From NCBI GenBank assembly GCA_963565915.1, contig OY751486.1, positions 3,224,001-3,288,000 of the forward strand: DNA of 64,000 nt, read 5' to 3'. Source of the DNA: Entoloma clypeatum (lineage: Eukaryota > Basidiomycota > Agaricomycetes > Agaricales > Entolomataceae). This document shows positions 50,395 to 60,821 of the stretch, piece by piece (the first letter of the stretch is position 1; each line of letters opens with the position of its first letter). Below the pieces are notes generated by a model. That model saw nothing but the letters and a program-made list of their open reading frames with translations. It did not search any database and was not told the origin of the DNA. The position numbers and the translations under genes are program-made.

Positions 50395-51678
50395 TGATAG
50401 GGCCGCGATGTGTCTAGGCCTAAATCTGCGCATTTTGCATCATTTCACACTATCTCTAAGGGATGTAGAGAGTCCTAGATGAGCTCCGATTCTGAGGACT
50501 TAGTGGCGACGTTAGAGAGAGATTTTAAAGCATTTAGAGACCATGGCAATGTAGGACATAGCACTGGTCACCACTATGGGCTTAGCTATGATACTCGAGA
50601 GCCATGGGATCGCCTCGCGAGATAGATAAGACTATCAAGCATCTCTCGAAACGAAGCGTGAAACAAGGAGATTGGTTATATTGGATTTATCGATGACACT
50701 AGCACTGTCTACTATACATTGAGGGCTTGACTGGAGACATTCTCGCGAGAGGCTTGGCAAATGTGCGCCTCGCTTCGCGTCCAAATTGTCCATATGGGGA
50801 ATAGCCAATGACATCGGATCGAACAGACCGAGATCAGGTTTGATACACCACGATCAATGTGCATTACATGGCAGACATATTGATATGGATTGGTTGCTTA
50901 CCGAGATGACCCTTAATCAAAGCATCTGATACCTCGCAGTAACTCGTTGGCATCGTCGCGAGGTGTATCAATAGACCGAGATAGTGGAATAGTGTCCTCA
51001 CAAGCATGATAGAGGTAGAAAATGGAGAAAAGAACGTACCTGTCACATTGTGAACCACATGGACACATCGCGACGTCTCTAGCAAAGGCTCACTTGACTG
51101 GATACCCCTTAGCGAGACCACATGCATCCCTTTTCTATATTTATTGCAGCTCATGTATAAAGTCTCATAGTTTTGTCGTAGATAGGTTAGGTTAGATTGT
51201 GCCCCAGAATTGATAGCATTTGTCTTGTGCATCTGTCGTCGTTCGCGAGTATCATTGAAGCCTCGAGATTGTTTGGTTTGCATCGGAAGTCAGTCGCAAT
51301 TGTGTTTTGTGTGTTCGAGAACTTGTCAATCGTCAAATCGTGTTATCTATCGGTTGTATTGGTCATTGTCATGTTCGTATTTGGTCGAGATCGTGTTCGC
51401 GAAGTCTTGTTGGTCCGGAAATCACAAACCTCGGTTCATTATCTATTGAGAACTATCTCTAAGTCTTGTTCGAGACCTATCGAGCCATCGCTAAACGAGT
51501 TATTCAATTGTTGTTTGGAAGAGTCGCATCCTGAGTGATCCCACTCATCACCCCGAACTATATTGATTGAGAAGTACACATCGCGAGACTTGTTCGGTCT
51601 TCGTTGTTGTGTTTGGTGTTTGTGTGTGTGATAGAGATATCGCTCGCGCTCATCCCCAGACTCACTTCCTTCGTTTCA
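50395..51678 (+). repeat. 5' LTR of element D (1284 bp)
   Basis: Identical to 60822-62105 except three transitions, all between 51554 and 51602. TATAAAG-like box near 51156. ORFs inside (for example 50864-51283 reverse) are duplicated with the LTR and have no coding character. Confidence 0.92.
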
Positions 51679-51680
51679 TC

Positions 51681-51698
51681 TGGAGCCCACCGCGAGGG
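51681..51698 (+). promoter_or_regulatory. Primer-binding site of element D, tRNA type
   Basis: TGGAGCCCACCGCGAGGG, 2 nt after the LTR. TGG fits a tRNA CCA end; the next base implies discriminator U, as in tRNA-Cys. No complementary run near the promoter was found, unlike in A, B and C. Confidence 0.5.
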
Positions 51699-51849
51699 GT
51701 GGTTCTAAAAACAAGAGTTTAACTCTATATTGGTTCGCTATTGTCCCTTTCAAGGAATTCAGCGATAGCTCTTGCTTGAGAGATAACCCTGTCCTCTTCA
51801 AGCACAGCTGGTGTCGCACCAAGAAGCGATACAAACCCTTGCAGTCAGC

Positions 51850-54800
51850 ATGCTCATGCAAAGTGAAATGGCCAAGCACAACCAGCGGATTGCTATGTCC
51901 AATAGCGGTCTTGCACAACTGTTTGCTCCATCGCTAAATGCTGTTCAGCAACTCTATTATAATCTTAATACATATGCACCACTTCGCGGTGCTATGCCAT
52001 TGATACCCATCCCTTATGTTGAAACTTTTCCCATCACGTAGATTAGATTAGATTAGATTACATCATGTGACCTTTACATATCTTCATTACATACTTGTTT
52101 GGTTGGTACAAACAGTAGTACGGTATATAAGACCAGGAAACTGTCAATATCAATAAGTTGTCTCTTGACTCTTAACCAGCTCCATCGCTCTTACCAGCCT
52201 CAACCGCTCTCACCAGCCTCACCCCTCCAAACCATGTAAGTGGCTAGAACGGTTACGTAGAGTACTTCCACTGTAGCTGTGTTGCTCAGTACATCTGTGG
52301 CTAGCGCCCAGGTGGAACTTCAACAGGTTATGGGCCCCGGATAGCAGAGGGACTTGGGAACGCTGGCAACAGCGAGTACCTGCCCACTCTACCCTGGTTG
52401 GCAAAGAACTGATCGAAAGATCTAGGTTCTGAGTCATACTTCTTCACACATGAACCTGGGAACGTCATTACGACAAGTACCTGTCATGAAGCGTCCCTAA
52501 GGGGATTGACTTAGTACACATCATGTGGAAATGTTGATCGTACCTCATACACTTCTGACAAAAAGGGTTTTTCCCACAACCGCTATTCCTGAAGGGAATA
52601 TGTTATGAGGAATCATTTATTTGTTTTCTCTAAAAATCAAGAACATCACTGATTGGGAGAACTCCTTTTAGACTCATTAAAAAAATGTCTACCTCTCGTT
52701 CTGCCCTCGACATCATCACCGCTTTTGACGGCATCGACTACCAGAGCTGGGCCGAGAAAATGAAGTCTTACCTCCTCCATCAAGGAGTCTGGTGCATCGT
52801 CTCTGGCGACATCACTCATCCCGTGATCGCCGACTTCACCACTACGGTCTCCACTCCCGGTCCCACCGCCGCTGCTCCTCCTGTGCTGGTTACCACTGTT
52901 GACCAGCCTGGCTTCTGCAAGGAAGAAAAGGCCTGGATTAGGGACGACGACACAGCCCTTGGAGCGATCCGTCTGAAAGTCTCTGAGGCGATCAGGCGAC
53001 ACATCAAAGACAGCACCTCGGCACTTGGCGCGTGGAAAACGCTAAAGGATGCCTACTCCAAGGTATCCCCGGCTATCATCTTCGGCGACTTCAAGGCCGC
53101 CGCCACCTTCAAGCTGTCTGGACGTGACCCCGTGCCTGAAATCGAACGCCTGGGGTCTCTTTTCGCCTGGCTCGCCGATTCGAACTTCATCGTCCCCGAT
53201 CTGATGCAGGCAATGATCCTGGCCAATGCAATTCCCGACGCCTGGTTGTCACTCTCCACCGCCCTTTTCCAGGTCTACGATGCCGACAATTTCACCTACA
53301 AAGCCGTCGCCGAAAGCATCATCTCTGAATACAGGCGCAAGTATTCGGTCGGGTCTACTCGTGCGTCCAATGAGCAGGCCCGGAAAATTTCCGGGACAAA
53401 GCGCAAGGGGCAGGACCCCAAATGGGAAAAGCAGCAAAAGCCGAGTACCTCGCAGAACGACGCTGACGAGCAGCCTAACTCGACTGACCCTAGTACCACT
53501 TTTGAAAAAAAGAAGGGAAAAGGACGCTGGCGCAACCAAAAGAAAAGCGCCAACACTGCGGACAACACGTCCGACCATGTGGAAGAAACGGTTGAGTTTG
53601 TTGCTCCTGCCATCCACTTCCCTCCTCTTCCGGCACCGTCCTTCACCACCATCACTGGCCGAGGGAAAATGACAAGTACCGCACAGCCCGATTCCGGAAA
53701 AATGCAGTCGCTCCTGCAACGCATGAACCCCCCTCTGTCACAGTACACCGGGCTTCCTTCTGGAAAACCATCCGTGTGGAAGAAGAACGACCATGTTCGC
53801 AAACTCGCGCGTGGCATTGGTGCTCGCCCCTCAGGGTCAAACCTTCGCATTCTGGATACGATTATCCCAGAAGAAGACGAAAGACCGTCCAAGCAGCGTC
53901 GAGTTACTCCGCCGCTGGACCAAACCCTTAGGATGATGGACATAGACCATCAAAGCGAGCGGATGGGGCCGGAACAATTTGAAGAAGGGCTGATTGAACT
54001 TGACGGTTTGTCACATTCCGCTCTCAAACTTGACCAAATGGGAAATGCTAATAATCACGCACAGACGTTTGAATATATATTAGCCAGTACCAATGCAGAT
54101 AGTATAGATCTCTTTAGCGATGATCTGTACAAAAAATATATCAAACATTTCACGTCCTGCACACACTGCAAAGAGAGAGAACGCGCTCAGTGGATCTTAG
54201 ATTCCGGCACATCATTACACTTTACCCATGAGTTTAAAGACTTCGCATACTACAGGCCTCTCAAGGCTAAGCAATTTGTCCAAACAGCCGAAAAGGGAAA
54301 GAAACTGGAAATTCTCGGAGTTGGGGCCGTTCCAGTACGGCATACCCTAAATGGGGAAACTAAAACCCATCTCCTATGACCTGTATTCTACATTCCGGAC
54401 ATGGACACACGCCTATTGTCCCTAGGTGTCTTCCTTAATCATGGTTACAAAGTAGACGGAATGCGTGGAGAAATCAACATCTCCAAAGGACAGAACAAAA
54501 TACAGTTCTCACCTCACATTCTCGGACAAACCATTTATTGGTTAAATACTGAAATACGCCATGACCAGATCCATGCGATCTCTAGCGAAATCACTGTCGA
54601 AACCTGGCACAAACGCCTTGGCCACCCAAATGACCAGGCGCTCAATAAGATTCCCACCAGTACCAAAGGAGTACCCAAAACATTAGTACGTGAGAAATCA
54701 CAGGAAAGCTGCACAGGGTGTCTCAAAGGGAAAATGCCGAATCAGTCATACCCCAATTCAATGACTAGGGCTGTCAAACCCTTCGATCTGATTCATTCAG

Positions 54801-57800
54801 ACCTGAAACAGATATCCACGGCATCGTACCACAAGTACAAATACTTCCTCACGTTTTTGGACGATTTTTCATCTCATGTCTGGGTCGTCTTGCTTAGGAA
54901 AAAGTCTGGTGCCATTACGGCACTGAGACAGTTTCTTGCGATGATCCAGAACCAATTTGCCGCTACTCCTAAGAAGTGGCGAGTTGATGGAGGTGGAGAA
55001 TTTGACGAATACAAAGATGTACTTGCCGATCATGGAATTCTGATCGACGTCACGCTCCCATATCAGCACCAGCAGAATGGTAGAGCAGAAAGGATCAATC
55101 GAACACTATGGGAAAAATCTCAGGCGTTGTGCTTCGACGCATGCTTACCCCCTATGTGGTGGGAATTCTGTTTGGAACATGCAGCATTTCTCTACAACAG
55201 AACCCCCATGCAGCATCTTGAATGGAAAACCCCTTACTTCAGGGTGACCAATGAGATCCCCGACATGTCCAGCATCAGAGTATTTGGATGTCAAGCATAT
55301 GTATATATCCCAAAGGAGAAATGTAGGAACTCCCTGGAATCAAGATCCCGATTGATGATTTATCTCGGATCGAAACCAGGGGTCAAAGGATACCGCTTCA
55401 TGGATCCTGAGACCAACACAATTTTCATGGGCGGGAAAGCTATCTTTGATGAAAGCAAGTACCCTAGATGCCATATCGACCCGTTGCCAGAAAACCACCC
55501 AGAAATGGAAGACCCAGAGCCGGCTGATGAGTTTGAGGATCTCATTCCCGGCAGCAAAGACAACGATAGTCACAACGAAACACCTCATGACCCAGTTCCC
55601 ATTGAACAGGATCAACCTGAATCAGACAACGAATTGCCTGCCAGTGAGCCTGATGACGAACCGCGAATACCCACTCCGGAACCCGAGCAAGTACCAGATC
55701 GACCGATCAGGGAACGACGAGTTCGGAAGATGCCAGGAAGCATCTATGGGGAAGACACTCCAGCGTCTGATCTTGAAAAATTAGATCGAAGACGGAGATT
55801 GGGCGGTCAAACAGCATGGATGAATGACCTCCTGATGGAGGCGATATCAGTCCAAGTTGGCATTGTTGAAATGTCTCATAAAGACATATACCCTCTTCCA
55901 AATAAAGAAGACTGGTATGCAGCTGAACGTAAAGAGCTAGACATGCTCAAACGCCGTGGGGTGATCACGGAGCTAGTACCCCTGCCTGCAGGGAGGAAAG
56001 CTCTAAGGAACAAATGGGTCTATAACGAAAAGTCCGATGGGCGTCTGAAAGCACGCCTTGTCGCAAAAGGCTTTTCACAGGTAGAAGGGATTGACTTTGA
56101 TCAGATCTTCTCACCAGTCGTAAGATATGAAACCGTCCGACTAATACTGGCATTGACAGCCCTTGAAGGGTGGTTCATGACACTTTTGGACGTCTCATCA
56201 GCCTTCCTCTATGGAACGCTCCGTGAAGTCATTTACATGCGACAACCTGAGGGTTACATAGTAAAAGGGAAAGAACACCTCGTGTACCAACTATTCAAAG
56301 CTCTATATGGACTTAAGCAGGCCGCATTAGCCTGGTGGAGGGAACTTGATTCCTCCATGAAAAAGCTCGGCTTTGTCCGGCTTCACTCCGATGCGGGAGT
56401 GTTCATTCACAAAAGTACCAACGGGGAAATTGTAATCGCCGTCATCTATGTCGACGACTCTGCTTTTCTCGGCACAAACCAGGAATATACGCTAGAGAAA
56501 AAGAAGGCCTTCATGACCACATGGGAATGTAGGGACCTAGGGCACCTTGTGCCTGATGGGGAACCGAAGGAATTTCTCTCTATCCAAATAAGGCAACGCG
56601 GGAAACGTATCTTCATCAATCAAGTACCTTACCTTGAGAAAATACTCGAACGAATGGGGATGAGCGAATCTAACGCCACCCATACCCCACTTCCTACGGG
56701 CTACAAACCCATGATGTCTGAAGATGAACCCAATGCAGAACTTCGATCAAAGTACCAATCCGTCATCGGATCACTTCTATATCTGATGATTGGAACAAGG
56801 CCAGACATCTGTTTTGCCGTGATTAAAATGTCACAGTTTTCCACAAATCCCACCAAACACCATTTAGAAGTGGCTAGGGATATTTGCAGGTATCTGAAGG
56901 CGACAAAAAATTACACAATCATGTATGATGGCGACTCAGGGAAAGGAATCTATGCATTCACAGACTCCGACTGGGCGTCAGATGAAAACACGAGGAGGTC
57001 TACCACTGGCTTCTTCATATCACTGGCGTCTGGAGCGGTGACATGGGTATCATCGGCGCAAAAGACCATCGCCCTCTCTTCCACAGAAGCAGAGTATATG
57101 GCGTTATCAGACTGCAGTCGCGCAGCAACATGGCTAAGAAGCATGCTTGCCGAACTTGGAATGCAGATCGGATCAGTACCGATCTACGGAGATAACAATG
57201 GCTCCGTCTTTATCGCATCCAACCCTGTAACTGAGAAGCGATCCAAGCACATTGACGTGTGATTCCACTTCGTCAGAGAAAAAGTCTCCGAAGGGATAAT
57301 TACGGTCGAATTCATTGAAGGAGTGAACAACCCTGCAGACCTTTTAACTAAAAATCTGGGAAAAATCCTCTTTTCCAAGTTTATCCCGTACTTCGGATTG
57401 ATAAAAAACTAGGCGAAATAGAGTACCTATATATATATGTGGGAAAAAGTAAGATGTATTTAGAAGTATGTACTAAATATGGGGGGGTGTTGAAACTTTT
57501 CCCATCACGTAGATTAGATTAGATTAGATTACATCACGTGACCTTTACATATCTTCATTACATACTTGTTTGGTTGGTACAAACAGTAGTACGGTATATA
57601 AGACCAGGAAACTGTCAATATCAACAAGTTGTCTCTTGACTCTTAACCAGCTCCATCGCTCTTACCAGCCTCAACCGCTCTCACCAGCCTCACCCCTCCA
57701 AACCATGTAAGTGGCTAGAACGGTTACATAGAGTACTTCCACTGTAGCTGTGTTGCTCAGTACATCTGTGGCTAGCGCTCAGGTGGAACTTCAACACCTT

Positions 57801-58066
57801 ATACCCCTGTTCAGAGCTATTCAATGTCTGGAACATTGAATCCAGTTGCTCATGATGTGGCGATGCCTCTGAATTGGATCGCGATGCAAAGGCAGTATGA
57901 CAACATCGCAGTCACACCAGTGCAGCAGCTGCCACCTGTTCAGAACAATATCGAGAGTACTGTGGAGAGCCTCGCGATGCAGGACAGCCTGATCGCGATG
58001 GCTAAGGCAATGCAGGACATAAGTCAGTCTGTCTCTGACGACATTGCAAATGACTTGGATTTTTAG
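51850..58066 (+). CDS. Element D ORF1 (about 143 aa once E is set aside)
   Basis: From ATG 51850 (MLMQSEMAKHNQRIAMSNSG) to 52016, resuming after copia E at 57802 in frame (TPVQSYSMSGTLNPVAHD) to TAG 58064-58066. Contains MPLNWIAMQRQYDNIAV and a helical end (SLAMQDSLIAMAKAMQDISQ). Not like a known Gag, but its place next to the primer-binding site and Met/Gln-rich helices would fit a small capsid-like protein. The next ORF lies in the -1 frame directly at its stop (GGATTTTTAG), so a frameshift junction is possible. Confidence 0.55.
52017..52325 (+). repeat. 5' LTR of copia E (309 bp)
   Basis: TGTTGAAAC... to ...CTTCAACA; TATATAA at 52124-52130. Four transitions separate it from the 3' LTR. 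Confidence 0.93.
52326..52340 (+). promoter_or_regulatory. Primer-binding site of copia E, half-tRNA type
   Basis: GGTTATGGGCCCCGG fits the anticodon stem-loop of initiator tRNA-Met (its complement contains CCCATAACC around CAT), the way Drosophila copia primes with a cleaved half tRNA. F has the same site at 46906. Confidence 0.6.
52685..54379 (+). CDS. gag: Copia E Gag and protease
   Basis: 564 codons to TGA at 54377-54379. UBN2-type Gag: IDYQSWAEKMKSYLLHQGVW, AWKTLKDAYSKVSPAII, FKLSGRDPVPEIERLG. A Lys/Gln-rich linker follows, without a CCHC zinc knuckle. The protease starts at about residue 505: WILDSGTSLHFTHEF, with FDPL-like YYRPL after. The stop sits where F has AGA; downstream the same polyprotein continues at 54380, so it is a nonsense mutation. 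Confidence 0.88.
   Translation: MSTSRSALDIITAFDGIDYQSWAEKMKSYLLHQGVWCIVSGDITHPVIADFTTTVSTPGPTAAAPPVLVTTVDQPGFCKEEKAWIRDDDTALGAIRLKVSEAIRRHIKDSTSALGAWKTLKDAYSKVSPAIIFGDFKAAATFKLSGRDPVPEIERLGSLFAWLADSNFIVPDLMQAMILANAIPDAWLSLSTALFQVYDADNFTYKAVAESIISEYRRKYSVGSTRASNEQARKISGTKRKGQDPKWEKQQKPSTSQNDADEQPNSTDPSTTFEKKKGKGRWRNQKKSANTADNTSDHVEETVEFVAPAIHFPPLPAPSFTTITGRGKMTSTAQPDSGKMQSLLQRMNPPLSQYTGLPSGKPSVWKKNDHVRKLARGIGARPSGSNLRILDTIIPEEDERPSKQRRVTPPLDQTLRMMDIDHQSERMGPEQFEEGLIELDGLSHSALKLDQMGNANNHAQTFEYILASTNADSIDLFSDDLYKKYIKHFTSCTHCKERERAQWILDSGTSLHFTHEFKDFAYYRPLKAKQFVQTAEKGKKLEILGVGAVPVRHTLNGETKTHLL
54401..57412 (+). pseudogene. pol: Copia E integrase, RT and RNase H, one stop near the end
   Basis: Rest of protease, GAG_pre-integrase with HKRLGHPN...CTGCLKGK, integrase DDE core (HSDLKQI, VDGGGEF, NGRAERINRTLWEK), GKKE-type C-terminal part (DPETNTIFMGG), then RVT_2: NKWVYNEKSDGRLKARLVAK, LLDVSSAFLYG, LYGLKQAALAWW and active site VIYVDDS. 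RNase H: AFTDSDWASDENTRRST, STEAEYMALS, DNNGSV. TGA at 57260-57262 (CGA expected after KHIDV); the frame goes on to TAG 57410-57412 (ADLLTKNLGK). Otherwise intact. Confidence 0.92.
57488..57796 (+). repeat. 3' LTR of copia E (309 bp)
   Basis: Preceded by the polypurine run ATGGGGGGG (57479-57487); followed by CCTTA. Confidence 0.93.
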
Positions 58067-58067
58067 A

Positions 58068-58848
58068 GAGCTCAAGGAAGGCGAAGCAGATTCCAGCGAA
58101 GTCAAGGGTTGCTAGGAATCATGCCAAACCGCCGGAGAAGCGATCTAGAGACAGGAAACCCTATAGCGAGATAGAAAACGAAAATGATATTGATACAGTT
58201 GATGAGCCAGAGCCTCTATCGAAGTTGAAGCCATTGACCAAGATGAGGCTTGGCACCCCTAAAAATAGTGACAGAGCAGTCGATAGCAATGATGTCACTT
58301 CGCGGAAAGTGAATTTACACTTTGGAGATGATCCTGAAGTCGCATTTGTTTCACTTGGCAATGTTCGGCAACCTGATTGCGAAGCCTTCCCTGACGTCAA
58401 TAAAATGGGACCGGTACTTTGCAGTAAGGCACCTATTGATGATCAATCAAATGGTGTGGCCATCTCGAAGGATCTCGCGATGCCCATAACTATTACTCTC
58501 GGTGATTTGCTAGGAGTGGACAAAACAGTTCAGAATGATTTATGAACATTATTGACTAGAAAGCGAGATTTGGCGAATGATTATGCATTCAGTCTACTAG
58601 ATTCAATGGATAACACTCCATTATCTTATTGCGGTCGCTCTACTGATGTCGAAGATGTTGTTAATAGTGATGAATTATTGTTCGCAGTCATGGAACAAAC
58701 TGTAAGCAATGCACCTGTTGATGTAGCAGCCATATTGGATTCTGTTCTACAGGATTCAATCGCGAGGCTATTGTGCCACCCAAGGAAGCATCTAAGCATG
58801 TGTGCATCGCAGAGGAGCTGGAGACGCTTCGCAAAGTTGGTTCAGTGA
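58068..58848 (+). pseudogene. Element D ORF2, basic N-terminus, one stop
   Basis: Begins in the frame LESSRKAKQIPAKSR, with Lys/Arg-rich start (nuclear or RNA-binding look), then acidic ENENDIDTVDEPEP and a middle part ending ITITLGDLLGVDKTVQNDL. TGA at 58543 is followed by the same frame to 58848 (TRKRDLANDYAFSLLDS). A +1/-1 slip near 58765 leads into ORF3. Probably one original reading frame. Confidence 0.5.
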
Positions 58849-59870
58849 TCGCGGAGGGTGTGGAGAAGCAATGTATGTTTGAAAGTACTTTCAAAATTGT
58901 TTCGACATGCAGGAAAATTGTTATTGATCTTGAACTACCTTGGGACCCTGATATATCGGTCTCACAGAGTCTTCGCGAGGCTGTTCCAGTAATCGAGAGC
59001 AGTGTTGCGAAGGGATTGTACTCAAAGAATAGTTTGCAAGATGTCTCGATGTCCAAGGAAGTTGCTATTGATCTTGAGCTACCTTGGGATCCTGATATAT
59101 CGATATTGCAGAGCCTTCGTGAGGCTAGTTCAGTGATTGCTAGAGGTGCAAAGGAGCGATGTATCTTGGGCAATGGATGCCAGATCTTCGCGATGCTTAA
59201 AGTGGTTGCTGTTGATCTCAGACTACCTTGGGATCCTGATATATTAACCTATATGAAAAGTGTGAATAAAGAGATGGGGAAATTGCCAGCTTTGGCTCGA
59301 AATGTGTGGACCTTGATGATGTGGTATCTAGACACCAATCAGAAGGGTCCCCTAGCAAAGATTGAACATCGAAAGGATCCTGACATTGTGATGCATAGAG
59401 GTCACATCTCTGAAGCATTGCAAGCAGGCCTCCAAATTTTGCGAGACATGTATTCACATATTGATGAATATAACATGTTGTGCAATGTAATATCCTTTCA
59501 GGATACCATTAGAGGCATCCATCGCGAAGCATCTGAGGCATTTCGCGAGGCTAGTAGAGATAGTGCGATACAGGTTTCTGAGGGACAACTTCTCTCGACA
59601 GTATCTGACAGTCATGGTCATGTTGGGGGGCTGGAATTGCTTCGAGATGCCAAGAAGAAGTTGAAACGGTACAACCCAGAAATTGCGAAGGATAGGGACT
59701 GGGTCTCTGACATGTCTAGAGCAGGCATTCAAATTTCGCGAAATGTGTATTTGCATATTAATGCCTATAGCCTGTTAGATCTTGAGAACTGTTTAGAGGC
59801 AGATTTAAAGACATGTATTGTGAGGCATTTTGCGATGTTATTAGAGATGGAAGGAGACATTTTCTCATGA
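58773..59870 (+). CDS. Element D ORF3: protein with three 48-residue repeats (365 aa)
   Basis: Three tandem units of exactly 144 bp (LPWDPDI codons at 58935, 59079 and 59223) share the pattern SLREA-SVIA-G ... V-DLxLPWDPDI. After them come two related segments, GLQILRDMYSHIDEYNML (about 59431) and GIQISRNVYLHINAYSLL (about 59725), and a basic stretch AKKKLKRYNPEI. Predicted mostly helical, Cys in several units, no zinc ligand pattern, no catalytic motif and no membrane span known. The start may be earlier in ORF2. It is the main product of this element and has no family I recognise. Confidence 0.65.
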   Translation: MPPKEASKHVCIAEELETLRKVGSVIAEGVEKQCMFESTFKIVSTCRKIVIDLELPWDPDISVSQSLREAVPVIESSVAKGLYSKNSLQDVSMSKEVAIDLELPWDPDISILQSLREASSVIARGAKERCILGNGCQIFAMLKVVAVDLRLPWDPDILTYMKSVNKEMGKLPALARNVWTLMMWYLDTNQKGPLAKIEHRKDPDIVMHRGHISEALQAGLQILRDMYSHIDEYNMLCNVISFQDTIRGIHREASEAFREASRDSAIQVSEGQLLSTVSDSHGHVGGLELLRDAKKKLKRYNPEIAKDRDWVSDMSRAGIQISRNVYLHINAYSLLDLENCLEADLKTCIVRHFAMLLEMEGDIFS

Positions 59871-60821
59871 TGGTATCTAGTGATAGTAAGCGTGTTGAAC
59901 AACTGAAATGGCTTCGCGAGAAGGAATTGAGTTGGTATTGTTGTGGAATTGCGAGACCAGTCAGAGATTCCAGTAAATTGACTTGAGATTGTGTGGATAA
60001 TGTATCTTTGGCTGGAGTCAGAAATGTCGAGAGGTATTGCTGCACGAATTGATCACAAGATCAAGGAGCATCTTTGCGAGACTAGTAATGGCATGAACTG
60101 TTGAAATATGTGTCTTGAGAAATAGTTGCTATAATGATTCAACTCGGAGAGTTGATATTTTAGTGTGGGGGAGAGAGACTGGCCACATGTTGGCTCCAGA
60201 ACCTTCTGCGATGCTTGATATGCATTAGATATCAGTCAAACTTGGTTAAGGTTGATGTATCAATAAGGTGCTATTAGCAGAGATCAAATCTTGATGGATA
60301 TACCACAATATTGATTGACAGAGAGACCAATGACTTGATGAATTCGTGATGCACCAGATTGAGAAATTGATTGCCTGTTCTCAAAGAAGACTACTCCTAG
60401 GGGATGGACTTGTGATTTTTCCACTTAGACTTCTGAGAGTTAGACATTGGCAAAAGCGAAATACTACATGTGGGCAATGTGCCTGTATATGACATGAAAA
60501 ATGGAATGGAAGTCTTTGAGATGTTCAAGGCTCATATCCAAGCAGATAGCAATGTTCTGCGAGGCTCTATTGAGATGCAGATAGGTCAGCCAAAGCTTTG
60601 TAAAAATGCGAACAGAAGAGTCTATGTGTTTCGCGATGTTCTGGGAAATATTGGACATAGTAATGGTCATAACAGCGAGGCATTCCAAGCAGAGTTGGTT
60701 CGCGAGGACATGTTTTGGGGTTGAGGCTCAAATATATTGAGATCAGTGCTAGAGTGGACTGGTCATATCGCTGTCGCTAGATAGGATTGACTGGGACAGT
60801 CAAGATTTAGTGTGGGGGAGA
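59871..60821 (+). other. Element D 3' untranslated region with two polypurine copies
   Basis: No strong ORF (84 codons at 60470-60724). The 16-mer TTTAGTGTGGGGGAGA is at 60159-60174 and again at 60806-60821, next to the 3' LTR. Confidence 0.65.

Larger units (their letters stand above)
52017..57796 (+). mobile_element. Ty1/copia element E, full length, inside D
   Basis: LTRs 52017-52325 and 57488-57796 (309 bp each), target duplication CCTTA (52012-52016, 57797-57801), gag-protease and pol with two stops. Same family as F. Confidence 0.95.

Noticed and set aside
50864..51538. 139-codon reverse and 113-codon forward ORFs, repeated at 61291-61965
   Set aside because: They are duplicated because they lie in the D LTRs; no coding character and near-zero divergence gives no selection signal.
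52037..52060. GATTA repeats in the copia LTRs as telomere-like sequence
   Set aside because: Not TTAGGG; they occur at the same place in all three copia LTRs, so they are an LTR microsatellite.
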